From Gammaproteobacteria bacterium (GTDB lineage Bacteria; Pseudomonadota; Gammaproteobacteria; GCA-001735895): 12,405 nt of DNA. This document shows positions 1 through 7,652 of the stretch, piece by piece (position 1 is the first letter of the stretch; each line of letters starts with the position of its first letter). A program made the translations under genes and the position numbers. The stretch spans positions 1-12,405 of the forward strand of contig QIJI01000139.1 of the NCBI GenBank assembly GCA_003231795.1. Reading direction: 5' to 3'. The notes below the pieces were generated by a model. The model searched no databases, had not been told where the DNA came from, and worked only from the letters and a program-made list of their open reading frames with translations.

Positions 1-244
1 AGTAATTTTTATTTTCATTGCTTGAAGTTTACTGAAAACTGGAGCAGTAGGATCAGGTCTCTGGTTTTGAATATGCTTAACCTGGTGCTACGAAGTCATA
101 CGGATACAATACTTAAGGAGCCTCCGATAAACGCCTTGTTCGAGATGGCGCGCCTGGAGAGAGTCATGATTTCACTTCACCTATTGGTATATAAATTTAA
201 TCGGAACGATTTCAACTCGAATGCGGATTTGCCTGGATTTGTCA
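1..244. other. No gene seen at left edge
   Basis: This stretch lies downstream of the spermidine synthase-like gene on the minus strand. Open frames crossing it on the plus strand run into the antisense of that gene and resemble no family I know. An AAGGAG-like run occurs near 115, but the frame after it is unconvincing. I see no clear hairpin plus T-run terminator for the minus-strand gene. Confidence 0.5.
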
Positions 245-1864
245 CTAATTCACCAAAATATGCGCCGGGAAACTCCCCGAGAGGAATTTACGCATGGCCA
301 TATTGCTTTCAGAAAACAGGACCCCAAAAATATTGTGTTCGTCCGACACGGGCCGGGTATTCTCATAATAGCCAGGCGGAATTTGTTTGCTCAAGGTTAC
401 GGAAGCTTCGACCATGCCAGCTATTTGAACTGGCAGCTCAGTTGCTTCAACCAGGATTCGATCGGGCGCAAACCCTGAGGTTCCGACGATAAATGAATTT
501 CCGCCCAAAAATCCCGAAATATAGAGCCTCGGAAATGAAGTGGCGATCGTTGCAAATAGACGTCTATTGGGCTCACTGCTTTTATCGTCAAGAATTGCGT
601 TCATGACCATTGTGCCACCGGGTTTCAGGCAATTCTTCAAATCACGAAAAAATTCTTTTGTCAGCAAATACTCCGGAGTGCTGTCTCCCAGGAATAAATC
701 GATTACAGCTACATCATAGGCCTGGTTGCAATTACGAATGAAAGTCCTGGCGTCTTCCAGATAGACTTGAATGCCCTGCTTGTTGAAGCCGAAATTGTCG
801 GATGCGGCGGTCAGCGCGGCAGAATTGATTTCTACGACACTGACTCTTTTGCCATCAGCTTTGAAATGGCGTGGCACCACGCCCGCACCCAGACCCAGGA
901 CAACTACATCCCGTGCTTTCGGCGCATAAGCGTGGACAAGCGATTCGAGAACATAAGTGTACATAGATATCGACTTATTGTTTGAATCGGTTCGATTTTG
1001 CACCAGCCCGTCCTGGAGGAAATATTTCTCGAGAGAACCAGGGGCATTATTTCGTGTGACTTCAACCACTTTTATATTTCCAAATACCGAGGTGTACTCT
1101 GCCTTGATTTTGAATGTCGAATGACTACTAAAACTCGAACCAACCTGTTCCAGGTAGCTTGTCTTTCCAATCAATAAAGCAGCACAAAAAATAGAAACCG
1201 CAACTCCGGAGGCCATCAGAAACCGCTTGCGTTTTTGCGACAGATTATCCGATAGTGCAATCAGCACAGTGGTAACGGCACAAACCAAAATTCCAAGTAT
1301 CAGTATCGCGCGAAAATTCGTTACATTCGGAATAAACACAAAGCTGGTAAATATCACACCGGCAACAGAGCCCATGGTACTGATAAAAAACACCCGACCG
1401 GCGCCTGCGTCACTTGATTCGGTATTATTGCGCTGTAAAGTGATCAGTAATGGGTTCATTGCTGACAACGCAACGAGTGGTAAGGCAAGCAGCAAAGTAG
1501 CGCCGAGAAAGCTACCTACTATCAGGTTGAACTGAGACAACAGCGGAAATACGACGGGAAAAGCTAACACCGAAACAACAATCGCAAACGCAGACAGGAT
1601 CGGCGCGCAAAGCAATCGGTATTCGACAGATGCCAAAGAGGCACCCGTGGAGATAGCTCCGCCAATTCGATAACCAAAAGCGAGAAACACAAGGGTTATT
1701 GATAGAATGCCGGACCAGATATAAAGGCTCACTCCGAAATATGGCGTCATTATCCGAGAGGCAAGCACTTCAAGCGATAGTGTTACTGCACCCGTTACAA
1801 AAACGGCAAACTCGTATTTTTTCAATCTAACGCCCTCTTCGATCTTGCCGAAAATCAATGCCAC
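245..1864 (-). CDS. Membrane-embedded spermidine synthase-like protein
   Basis: The 539-residue product has two halves. Residues about 17-235 are very hydrophobic with roughly seven membrane segments, as in proteins annotated fused MFS/spermidine synthase. Residues about 255-520 form a soluble aminopropyltransferase-like Rossmann domain. Visible motifs are YFLQDGLVQ (281-289), the nucleotide-binding GLGAG (324-328), acidic VVEIN (343-347), LEDAR (369-373), and VIDLFLGDSTPEY (387-399) where spermidine synthases carry their catalytic aspartate region. A late PVSDEHN (505-511) resembles the family's TDD-type substrate motif. True spermidine synthases are soluble and about 280-300 residues, so this is a membrane-linked paralogue with unproven substrate, possibly another small-molecule alkyltransferase. 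The start given is GTG with GAGG eleven bases upstream. A TTG at 1823-1825, preceded by GAGGGC, is an alternative that would begin the protein LKKYEFAVF. The gene lies 187 bp downstream of the Ig-like gene on the same strand. Confidence 0.85.
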   Translation of the reverse strand: MALIFGKIEEGVRLKKYEFAVFVTGAVTLSLEVLASRIMTPYFGVSLYIWSGILSITLVFLAFGYRIGGAISTGASLASVEYRLLCAPILSAFAIVVSVLAFPVVFPLLSQFNLIVGSFLGATLLLALPLVALSAMNPLLITLQRNNTESSDAGAGRVFFISTMGSVAGVIFTSFVFIPNVTNFRAILILGILVCAVTTVLIALSDNLSQKRKRFLMASGVAVSIFCAALLIGKTSYLEQVGSSFSSHSTFKIKAEYTSVFGNIKVVEVTRNNAPGSLEKYFLQDGLVQNRTDSNNKSISMYTYVLESLVHAYAPKARDVVVLGLGAGVVPRHFKADGKRVSVVEINSAALTAASDNFGFNKQGIQVYLEDARTFIRNCNQAYDVAVIDLFLGDSTPEYLLTKEFFRDLKNCLKPGGTMVMNAILDDKSSEPNRRLFATIATSFPRLYISGFLGGNSFIVGTSGFAPDRILVEATELPVQIAGMVEASVTLSKQIPPGYYENTRPVSDEHNIFGVLFSESNMAMRKFLSGSFPAHILVN

Positions 1865-2051
1865 ATCTGCTTGGACCTCGAAGCGTACATTATGTTCAAG
1901 GAATTGAGACTATCCCGTTGCCCCAAGCAGGGTTAAAGCCTTACCACCCCGATTGACGAGGTTTGAGAGTGCCATACCCGGATATCCTTTATTGACCCAG
2001 ATAGTCGTTTTGAATCACAACCCGATTCATCCAGAATTAATCAGAGGCTCC

Positions 2052-2594
2052 CTAGCGTTTTTTGCGCCGCTTACCGGCTTTTCCAGAACCGCTGCCCATT
2101 CCTTTTTTGGTAGCAGCGATCTTCTTTTGCCGGATTTTCTTTTTACGACGCTTTTCGAGTATTACAAGACCGAATCCGAGCGCAAACAGGCCCGCAAGCG
2201 GGTATATCCAGGGCGGCAGTCGAAACCGGCGGAGACCGCCTTCAACAAATTCACCTGCGATGAAATTGGCATCATGCACGCGCACGGTAGCTAAATCGGA
2301 AGGGTCAAATTTAACCCGGAATTCGGCTATGCTGGATCCGGCACGAAGCTTTAGTTGCCGGCGGTTGTCGGTATTGTGCAGATGAAGATGGAGGGAATAA
2401 TAACCTGCCGAGTCAGTCTTGCCTCTTTTTAGCAATCTACCGCCGTCGGTTACAACGACGTCAAGGTTGTCGATACCCCGATCATTTTCATCGAGTACAT
2501 AACCTCGAATGTTATATCGATGATTAACTTCATGTTCAGCCCATGCGTTGGTGATCGCAAACAACCAGACAATGCTGAAGACGATAATTCTCAT
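2052..2594 (-). CDS. Exported Ig-like domain protein, C-terminal membrane anchor and basic tail
   Basis: The 180-residue product starts with a signal peptide (MRIIVFSIVWLFAITNAWAE, likely cut after NAWA). Next comes one beta-sandwich domain of the carboxypeptidase regulatory-like type (about 27-105): RGYVLDENDRGIDNLDVVVT, then GKTDSAGYYSLHL, the standard pattern of a variable loop followed by D-x-x-G-x-Y/F. A hydrophobic segment at about 129-146 (WIYPLAGLFALGFGLVILE) is followed by a strongly basic tail of about 33 residues rich in Lys and Arg. The expected topology is a periplasmic domain anchored by one helix with the basic tail in the cytoplasm. I do not recognise a specific family beyond the domain, and the function is unknown. 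It sits 197 bp downstream of ftsH and upstream of the spermidine synthase-like gene, all on the minus strand. The start ATG has no strong ribosome binding site. Confidence 0.75.
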   Translation of the reverse strand: MRIIVFSIVWLFAITNAWAEHEVNHRYNIRGYVLDENDRGIDNLDVVVTDGGRLLKRGKTDSAGYYSLHLHLHNTDNRRQLKLRAGSSIAEFRVKFDPSDLATVRVHDANFIAGEFVEGGLRRFRLPPWIYPLAGLFALGFGLVILEKRRKKKIRQKKIAATKKGMGSGSGKAGKRRKKR

Positions 2595-2791
2595 AAGACT
2601 TTAAGCACCAGTGAAATGTGATTCGAGGATAAAGCATGCAGAATAGCACGCCAATAATTGAAACAGGATAGTTGCCATTATTTTTCAAACATCCAGTTCG
2701 TGCTCTTCAGATATCAGCATCAAATACACTTAAACGGGTTGGTTTACCACGGCAACATTGGTCACAAATGTCAGTAAATAGATTTTCCGGA

Positions 2792-4717
2792 TCAATGTAA
2801 TTTTACCGGATCCAGATCCGGGTCGTCGCCCGCGCTACTTTGCCCAGACGAATCGTCTGTTGATCCAGAGTGACCGGTTTCATCATCCGACCAGTCATCG
2901 GGTGGTCCAGGATCTTTACCTTCCATGATTGAATCGATCTGACCCGCGTCGATGGTTTCATATTTCATTAGCGCGGATGCCATCAGGTGGAGCTTATCTT
3001 CATTTTCCTTCAGAATACCCACCGCTCGCTGGTAATTTCTATCGATGATCGCGCGAATTTCCGAGTCGATCGCCTGAGCCGTTTCATCTGAAAGCGTTTT
3101 TTGCTTGCCATAACTCTTACCCAGGAAAACTTCGCCCTCTTCTTCGCTATAAGTCAATGGACCCATGCGGTCCGACAGACCCCACTGGGTAACCATACTG
3201 CGCGCAATCGAGGTTGCACGCTCGATATCATTCGATGCCCCGGTGGTTACCGCGTCCGCGCCAAATATTTGTTCCTCCGCAATTCTACCTCCGAAGAGGC
3301 TGGATAGCTGACATTCGAGCAGCCTTTTACTGTAGCTGTAGCGATCGTCTTCAGGCAGAAACATGGTTACTCCCAGCGTCCTGCCGCGCGGAATAATACT
3401 GACCTTGTATACGGGATCGTGCTCGGGTACCAGGCGCCCGACAATTGCGTGCCCCGATTCATGGTAAGCAGTCAGTTTTTTCTCGTCCTCTTTCATGATC
3501 ATCGACCTGCGTTCAGCGCCCATCATGATTTTGTCCTTGGCGCGTTCAAACTCGGACATGGTGACCAGTTTTTTGTTTGCACGTGCCGCGAACAGGGCTG
3601 CTTCATTGATCAGATTAGCTAAATCAGCCCCGGAAAAACCCGGCGTACCGCGTGCGATGACCATCGGATCTACATTTTCTGACGTTGGAACCTTGCGCAT
3701 ATGTACTTTGAGAATATGCGAACGACCACGTACGTCGGGTAATGGAACCACCACCTGACGATCAAAACGACCAGGTCTTAACAGGGCGGGATCGAGTACA
3801 TCCGGACGGTTGGTTGCAGCGATTACAATAACCCCCTCATTGCCCTCGAAGCCATCCATCTCAACCAGCAACTGGTTCAGGGTTTGTTCACGCTCGTCGT
3901 GGCCACCACCGAGACCGGCACCACGGTGGCGGCCTACTGCATCGATCTCGTCGATAAAAATGATGCAAGGGGCATGTTTTTTGGCCTGTTCGAACATATC
4001 GCGAACCCGCGAAGCGCCGACACCGACGAACATTTCGACGAAATCGGAACCTGAAATCGTAAAAAACGGGACCTTTGCTTCACCTGCAATTGCTTTCGCG
4101 AGCAGGGTTTTCCCGGTCCCCGGTGATCCCACCATTAATACCCCACTCGGAATCTTACCGCCGAGTTTCTGAAACTTTGAAGGGTCCTGCAGAAATTCGA
4201 CCAACTCGGCGACTTCCTCCTTGGCTTCATCGATCCCCGCAACATCGTTAAAGCTAATATTGACCTGGTCTTCACCCAGCAGGCGGGCCTTACTCTTGCC
4301 GAAGGACATCGCGCCACGACCACCCCCACCGCCTTGCATCTGGCGCATGAAAAATACCCAAAGCCCGATTAATACAATAAACGGGAACCAGCTGATAAAT
4401 ATTTGTACCAGGAATGAAGGTGATTCTGGTGGTTTACCCAAAAAATCGACATTAGCATCTTCGAGATCACCGATCAGCGCGCTATTATCGGTTTCAGGGC
4501 TGAAACTGGCGAAAGGGGTGCCCGACAGCATTTTCCCAGTGATATTCTGCCCCTCTAAAGTCACTTCACGCACCTGCCCCTGTCTAACCTGAGTTAGAAA
4601 ATCGGAATATATCAGGGTCAGAACTGCGCTCTCGCGACTCTGAAAACTCTTGAATACCGACAATAGGGTAACCGCGATAACAGCCCATAACATTAAATTC
4701 TTGATTACATTATTCAC
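2792..4717 (-). CDS. ftsH: ATP-dependent zinc metalloprotease FtsH
   Basis: FtsH is the membrane-bound AAA+ protease that extracts and degrades membrane and regulatory proteins; in E. coli its substrates include LpxC and sigma-32. From the GTG start the protein has 641 residues, close to the 644-647 of E. coli. Order: N-terminal membrane helix (NLMLWAVIAVTLLSVF), periplasmic domain, second helix (FISWFPFIVLIGLWVFFMRQM), AAA domain with Walker A GSPGTGKT (197-204), pore loop FVGVG (230-234), Walker B IIFIDE (252-257), SRH arginines in RPGRFDRQV, then protease motif HESGH (419-423) and third zinc ligand Asp in TGASNDI (about 497). The acidic C-terminal tail is variable. The GTG at 4715-4717, after AAGGGC, gives MNNVIKNLMLW, which matches other gammaproteobacterial FtsH starts. 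ATG 4769-4771 or TTG 4790-4792 would add 18 or 25 residues without homology. Walker A has Ser where Pro is usual, a tolerated position. Confidence 0.97.
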   Translation of the reverse strand: MNNVIKNLMLWAVIAVTLLSVFKSFQSRESAVLTLIYSDFLTQVRQGQVREVTLEGQNITGKMLSGTPFASFSPETDNSALIGDLEDANVDFLGKPPESPSFLVQIFISWFPFIVLIGLWVFFMRQMQGGGGGRGAMSFGKSKARLLGEDQVNISFNDVAGIDEAKEEVAELVEFLQDPSKFQKLGGKIPSGVLMVGSPGTGKTLLAKAIAGEAKVPFFTISGSDFVEMFVGVGASRVRDMFEQAKKHAPCIIFIDEIDAVGRHRGAGLGGGHDEREQTLNQLLVEMDGFEGNEGVIVIAATNRPDVLDPALLRPGRFDRQVVVPLPDVRGRSHILKVHMRKVPTSENVDPMVIARGTPGFSGADLANLINEAALFAARANKKLVTMSEFERAKDKIMMGAERRSMIMKEDEKKLTAYHESGHAIVGRLVPEHDPVYKVSIIPRGRTLGVTMFLPEDDRYSYSKRLLECQLSSLFGGRIAEEQIFGADAVTTGASNDIERATSIARSMVTQWGLSDRMGPLTYSEEEGEVFLGKSYGKQKTLSDETAQAIDSEIRAIIDRNYQRAVGILKENEDKLHLMASALMKYETIDAGQIDSIMEGKDPGPPDDWSDDETGHSGSTDDSSGQSSAGDDPDLDPVKLH

Positions 4718-5232
4718 TACTTGAATGCCCTTTGTGGCTTTGCCTTTTCCTGATTCAGGAGCAATAGTCATGGCTATCACTACCAGATACAAGTATTTTA
4801 TCCGGTAAATGCCCAGCGAAGGAATTTATCAACCCGCTGAATAACCAGATCATCCATTTCTTGGACCGCTAAAGGTTAATTAAATTTCACCCAATTTACC
4901 CTTTTGGCACGCATTTTCAGCCATATAATTCGACTCGCGCCTGATCTTAATAGAAGTCCCGGTGTAGCCTGGTCAGCCGTTTCCGAAATCGGTGCTATAA
5001 ATAGGATGTTATAACGATGCGCCCAGACCGTGTTAACACAGGCCTGCGAAGCAAGGACGAGTAGAATTATTAAATGTTACATCTTCATGAGTTATATATG
5101 TGTCGAGTGAAAAATATATGGAATTTTGTTAGGTGGAACAATTGCCAACGAAATGGTAGTTTACTGGCGTAATAAACCTGCTGCGCCGTGAATCATGGCG
5201 ATTTTGTGCTGATGCAAACTAAAGAAATTATT
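4718..5232. other. Divergent spacer between ftsH and the M15 gene, no gene identified
   Basis: These 515 bases separate ftsH (minus) from the M15 peptidase (plus) and must hold both promoters. I find no clear sigma-32 element for ftsH. On the plus strand a promoter-like TTGGCA/TATAAT pair occurs at 4904-4929. The following 130 bases contain a short hairpin (CCGA AA TCGG at 4983-4992), a perfect 10-bp palindrome GTGTTAACAC (5030-5039), and a 15-codon frame at 5017-5064 that is too short to trust. I recognise no known RNA family. From about 5070 to 5130 the sequence is AT-rich and unstructured. Confidence 0.5.
4904..4929 (+). promoter_or_regulatory. Promoter-like -35/-10 pair
   Basis: TTGGCA (4904-4909) and a perfect TATAAT (4924-4929) lie 14 bp apart, shorter than the usual 16-18 bp. 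A GC-rich run CGCGCC follows at about 4936-4941. The perfect -10 box suggests a start near 4936. The short spacing leaves it doubtful. The transcript would lead through about 300 bases into the M15 gene or encode an unrecognised RNA. Confidence 0.25.
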
Positions 5233-6249
5233 ATGAAAAGACGTACATTTGTCATGTTATGCGGCGGAATTTCCGCTGGCCTGTTGACAGCGGGACTTCA
5301 ACGGCGGGGTTCCGTAATTGTAGGCAATTCTGACGGATTTGTCGGCCCGCCCGCTCCGCCACTGAGCCAGATGCAACGGCAATTCGTGCCTGCTTATCAA
5401 GCGCGGATTACAGACCTTCACCCGGACGAGCTGGTCGTCATTTCACCCGATCCGCCACTGAGCCAGTTGGAAGAACAATCCGTACCTGATTATCAAACTC
5501 AGATCGCAGACCTTCACCCGGACGAGTCAGTTGTTGATAATATCGCTGCCGCCCCGTTGCCGGGAACTCGAAAACCTGCTGCAGAAATCATACTAGGCCA
5601 GGACCAGCTAAAAATGTTAAAACAGGTGCTAGCCCGTCTGGCGAGACTGCAAGCCACTGTTGGCTACGGAAATTTCAATATTATCAGCTGGGATCAGTCG
5701 CTAAGAATTGCACGGGCATACGACAATGTCGGGGAATTCACAAGGGCAGAGCTCGATTTTGCCGAAGAATTATTTTTTACCGATGCCGACTCGCTGAATT
5801 TTTATGGAGATAAGGTAGTCACACAATTAAGCGCGTCTATTGCTAAAAGGGACATTCAGAAGATACCGGCGACCGGCCATTATCTTTTTAGGGGCGATGC
5901 AATCAAAACATACCAGAAAATACGCCAGGACATCGGCGACTCGATAGTATTGACCTCGGGTATCCGCAGCGTGGTCAAGCAGATTTACCTGTTTTTAAAC
6001 AAAGCCGTACAGGTCGACGGAAATCTGTCGCTGGCGTCTTACTCGCTCGCTCCGCCCGGACACTCCTACCACGCAATCGGTGATTTCGATGTCGGCAAGA
6101 AAAATTTCGGCAAGAAAAATTTTACCCAGGAGTTTGCCAATACCGATGAGTTTAAGTACCTTTCGGATCTGGGCTACATTGATATCAGGTATCCGCAAAA
6201 TAACCCCTACGGCGTGCGTTACGAACCCTGGCACATAAAAACAATATGA
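5233..6249 (+). CDS. M15-family (VanY-like) peptidase, exported
   Basis: The family comprises zinc LD/DD-carboxypeptidases or endopeptidases that trim peptidoglycan stem peptides in the periplasm. From ATG 5233 the protein has 338 residues. It begins MKRRTFVMLCGG, a twin-arginine-like signal followed by a hydrophobic stretch. A 32-residue unit is repeated twice at about 42-73 and 74-105 (PPLSQ...VP.YQ...I.DLHPDE). The C-terminal third carries the M15 core: LTSGIRSVVKQ (240-250), GHSYHAIGDFDVG (276-288) with probable zinc ligands His280 and Asp286, and EPWH (331-334) with catalytic Glu331 and zinc ligand His334. The His-to-Asp spacing is one residue shorter than the usual S-x-H-x-x-G-x-A-x-D. 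An in-frame GTG at 5188 or ATG at 5212 could extend the start. ATG 5233 puts the RR pair at the N-terminus but has only a weak ribosome binding site. The stop overlaps the next gene's start (ATGA), implying coupled translation with the M99 enzyme. Confidence 0.85.
   Translation: MKRRTFVMLCGGISAGLLTAGLQRRGSVIVGNSDGFVGPPAPPLSQMQRQFVPAYQARITDLHPDELVVISPDPPLSQLEEQSVPDYQTQIADLHPDESVVDNIAAAPLPGTRKPAAEIILGQDQLKMLKQVLARLARLQATVGYGNFNIISWDQSLRIARAYDNVGEFTRAELDFAEELFFTDADSLNFYGDKVVTQLSASIAKRDIQKIPATGHYLFRGDAIKTYQKIRQDIGDSIVLTSGIRSVVKQIYLFLNKAVQVDGNLSLASYSLAPPGHSYHAIGDFDVGKKNFGKKNFTQEFANTDEFKYLSDLGYIDIRYPQNNPYGVRYEPWHIKTI
5356..5547 (+). repeat. Two tandem 96-bp units inside the M15 gene
   Basis: The units are 5356-5451 and 5452-5547. 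Each starts with the same 15 bases (CCGCCACTGAGCCAG) and carries the identical 20-base string CAGACCTTCACCCGGACGAG at 5411-5430 and 5507-5526, exactly 96 bases apart. In between, the units have diverged. The repeat encodes the duplicated 32-residue linker between the signal peptide and the peptidase domain. Confidence 0.9.
6094..6123 (+). repeat. 15-bp tandem duplication next to the M15 zinc motif
   Basis: GGCAAGAAAAATTTC (6094-6108) is followed directly by GGCAAGAAAAATTTT (6109-6123), one mismatch in 15. It encodes GKKNF twice, immediately after the zinc-binding HAIGDFDV segment. It looks like a recent in-frame slippage duplication. Confidence 0.9.
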
Positions 6250-7595
6250 TAAAAAAAATACTACTGTGCTTAATTTTACTGGTAAATTTACCGCAACTGC
6301 AGGCTGCCGAATTTCCATTCACATTACACAAATTGCAGTCGGCCGCGGCGGGACCTACTATTTTGATCATAGGCGGAATTCAAGGTGATGAGCCCGGTGG
6401 GTTTACCGCGGCTTCGCTACTGGTAACCGATTACGAAATTTTCCGCGGCGAAGTTTGGGTGGTACCCAACCTGAACTTTGAAAGCATCATCAAACGATCG
6501 CGTGGCGTATATGGCGACATGAACCGAAAGTTTCTTGATATTCCGCCGGATGATCCCGAATATCAGGCTGTCATGAAAATAAAAAAAATTATCACCAACA
6601 GACAGATCGATCTAGTTTTAAACTTGCACGATGGCAGTGGATTTTATAACCCTGAGTACGTCGATAAGAATGAGAATCCAAGGCGTTGGGGGCAAAGTAT
6701 TGTCATTGATCAATCAAGCATCGAATCTGAAACCTTCAGCAATCTTGAATTAATTGCCAACAATGCTATCGATTCAGCCAATACCAAAATTGATTCATTT
6801 CGGGAAAAATTCGTTTTGAAAAATACGCGCACCCGCGAAGGTGACAAGGAGATGGAGAAAACGCTCACTTACTTTGCGATCAAAAATGGAAAGGCAGCAA
6901 TGGGGGTCGAGGCGAGTAAAAGCTATCCCACCGATCGCCGCATAATCAACCACCTGAGATTTATCGAATCGATGCTGGATCAGATGGGAATAGAGTTTCG
7001 ACGAAACTTTCCGTTAACGACAAAAACAATCAAGAAAAAACTGGGGCGCGATATTCAATTAGCAATGTTCGACAATAAAATTATTTACGATTTCGATACG
7101 GCCCGTAAAAGAATCGGTTATGTTCCGATCAAAAAGAAATCGGCGATCGAATTCAAGACAAATAACCCTCTGGTGGCGATCATAAATTCGGCACAGAGTT
7201 ATAAAGTGCGCTACGGAAACCGGGGGGTTACCACGCTGTCTCCAGAATACCTCGACTATGACAATACTTTAACGGAAATACAGGTGGAAATAGACGGTGT
7301 AAATTCACTCGTTCAAATTGGCACCATGATTGGGGTTAGCAGAAACTTCATGATTCAGCCCATGCCGGGCAGAAGGATAAATGTAATTGGCTATCGCAAA
7401 CCCGGTCAGCGTAACGAAAGCGGTCTGTTAATTCACAAGGAGGAAATCAGCCGAAGATTCTCGGTAGACAGGCAGGCTGATAAATATAGAGTTGAATTTT
7501 ATCAACAAAAAAAATATAGCGGTATGATCCTGATCGATTTCTCGGGTAAATCGCGAATCAATGCGGCCACCAAAGTGTCGATGCCGGCAAGCTAA
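6246..7595 (+). CDS. M99-family DL-carboxypeptidase of the Csd4/Pgp1 type
   Basis: Csd4 (Helicobacter) and Pgp1 (Campylobacter) trim the peptidoglycan tripeptide to a dipeptide in the periplasm and are needed for helical cell shape. This 449-residue protein has a signal peptide (MIKKILLCLILLVNLPQLQA) and the full catalytic domain. Its zinc motif is GGIQGDEPGGF, with Gln46 and Glu49 in place of the His-x-x-Glu of most M14 enzymes, and the third ligand is His128 in NLHDGSGFY. RSRGVYGDMNRKF (84-96) provides the substrate-binding arginines, and GVEASKSY supplies Glu222 as the expected general base. As I recall, these numbers coincide with the published Csd4 residues Gln46, Glu49, His128 and Glu222. 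About 190 C-terminal residues correspond to the accessory beta domains of the M99 family. The ATG overlaps the stop of the M15 gene and has no ribosome binding site of its own, so coupling is likely. I leave the symbol blank because naming differs by genus. Confidence 0.9.
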   Translation: MIKKILLCLILLVNLPQLQAAEFPFTLHKLQSAAAGPTILIIGGIQGDEPGGFTAASLLVTDYEIFRGEVWVVPNLNFESIIKRSRGVYGDMNRKFLDIPPDDPEYQAVMKIKKIITNRQIDLVLNLHDGSGFYNPEYVDKNENPRRWGQSIVIDQSSIESETFSNLELIANNAIDSANTKIDSFREKFVLKNTRTREGDKEMEKTLTYFAIKNGKAAMGVEASKSYPTDRRIINHLRFIESMLDQMGIEFRRNFPLTTKTIKKKLGRDIQLAMFDNKIIYDFDTARKRIGYVPIKKKSAIEFKTNNPLVAIINSAQSYKVRYGNRGVTTLSPEYLDYDNTLTEIQVEIDGVNSLVQIGTMIGVSRNFMIQPMPGRRINVIGYRKPGQRNESGLLIHKEEISRRFSVDRQADKYRVEFYQQKKYSGMILIDFSGKSRINAATKVSMPAS

Positions 7596-7652
7596 AGCTT
7601 AGATCCAGCATTTAACATTATTCCTTTTTCCTCATATTGTTAGAGCAATACC

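Noticed and set aside
22..492. Plus-strand open frame of about 156 codons at the left edge
   Set aside because: It starts with TTG, resembles no protein, and its second half lies antisense to the well-supported spermidine synthase-like gene.
1908..2006. GACTATC/GATAGTC inverted repeat
   Set aside because: Seven bases separated by 85 are expected by chance, and nothing else supports an element there.
2807..2825. Hairpin CCGGAT CTGG ATCCGG as ftsH terminator
   Set aside because: It lies inside the last codons of ftsH and is not followed by a T-run.
4957..4982. tRNA-like D-arm string (GGTGTAGCCTGGTCAGCCG)
   Set aside because: No matching acceptor stem, anticodon loop or T-arm consensus (GGTTCRA) follows at the right distance, so it is not a tRNA.
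5051..5064. GGACGAG as a guanidine-II riboswitch loop
   Set aside because: Only one such motif is present and it is not closed by a stem; the class needs two ACGR-loop hairpins.
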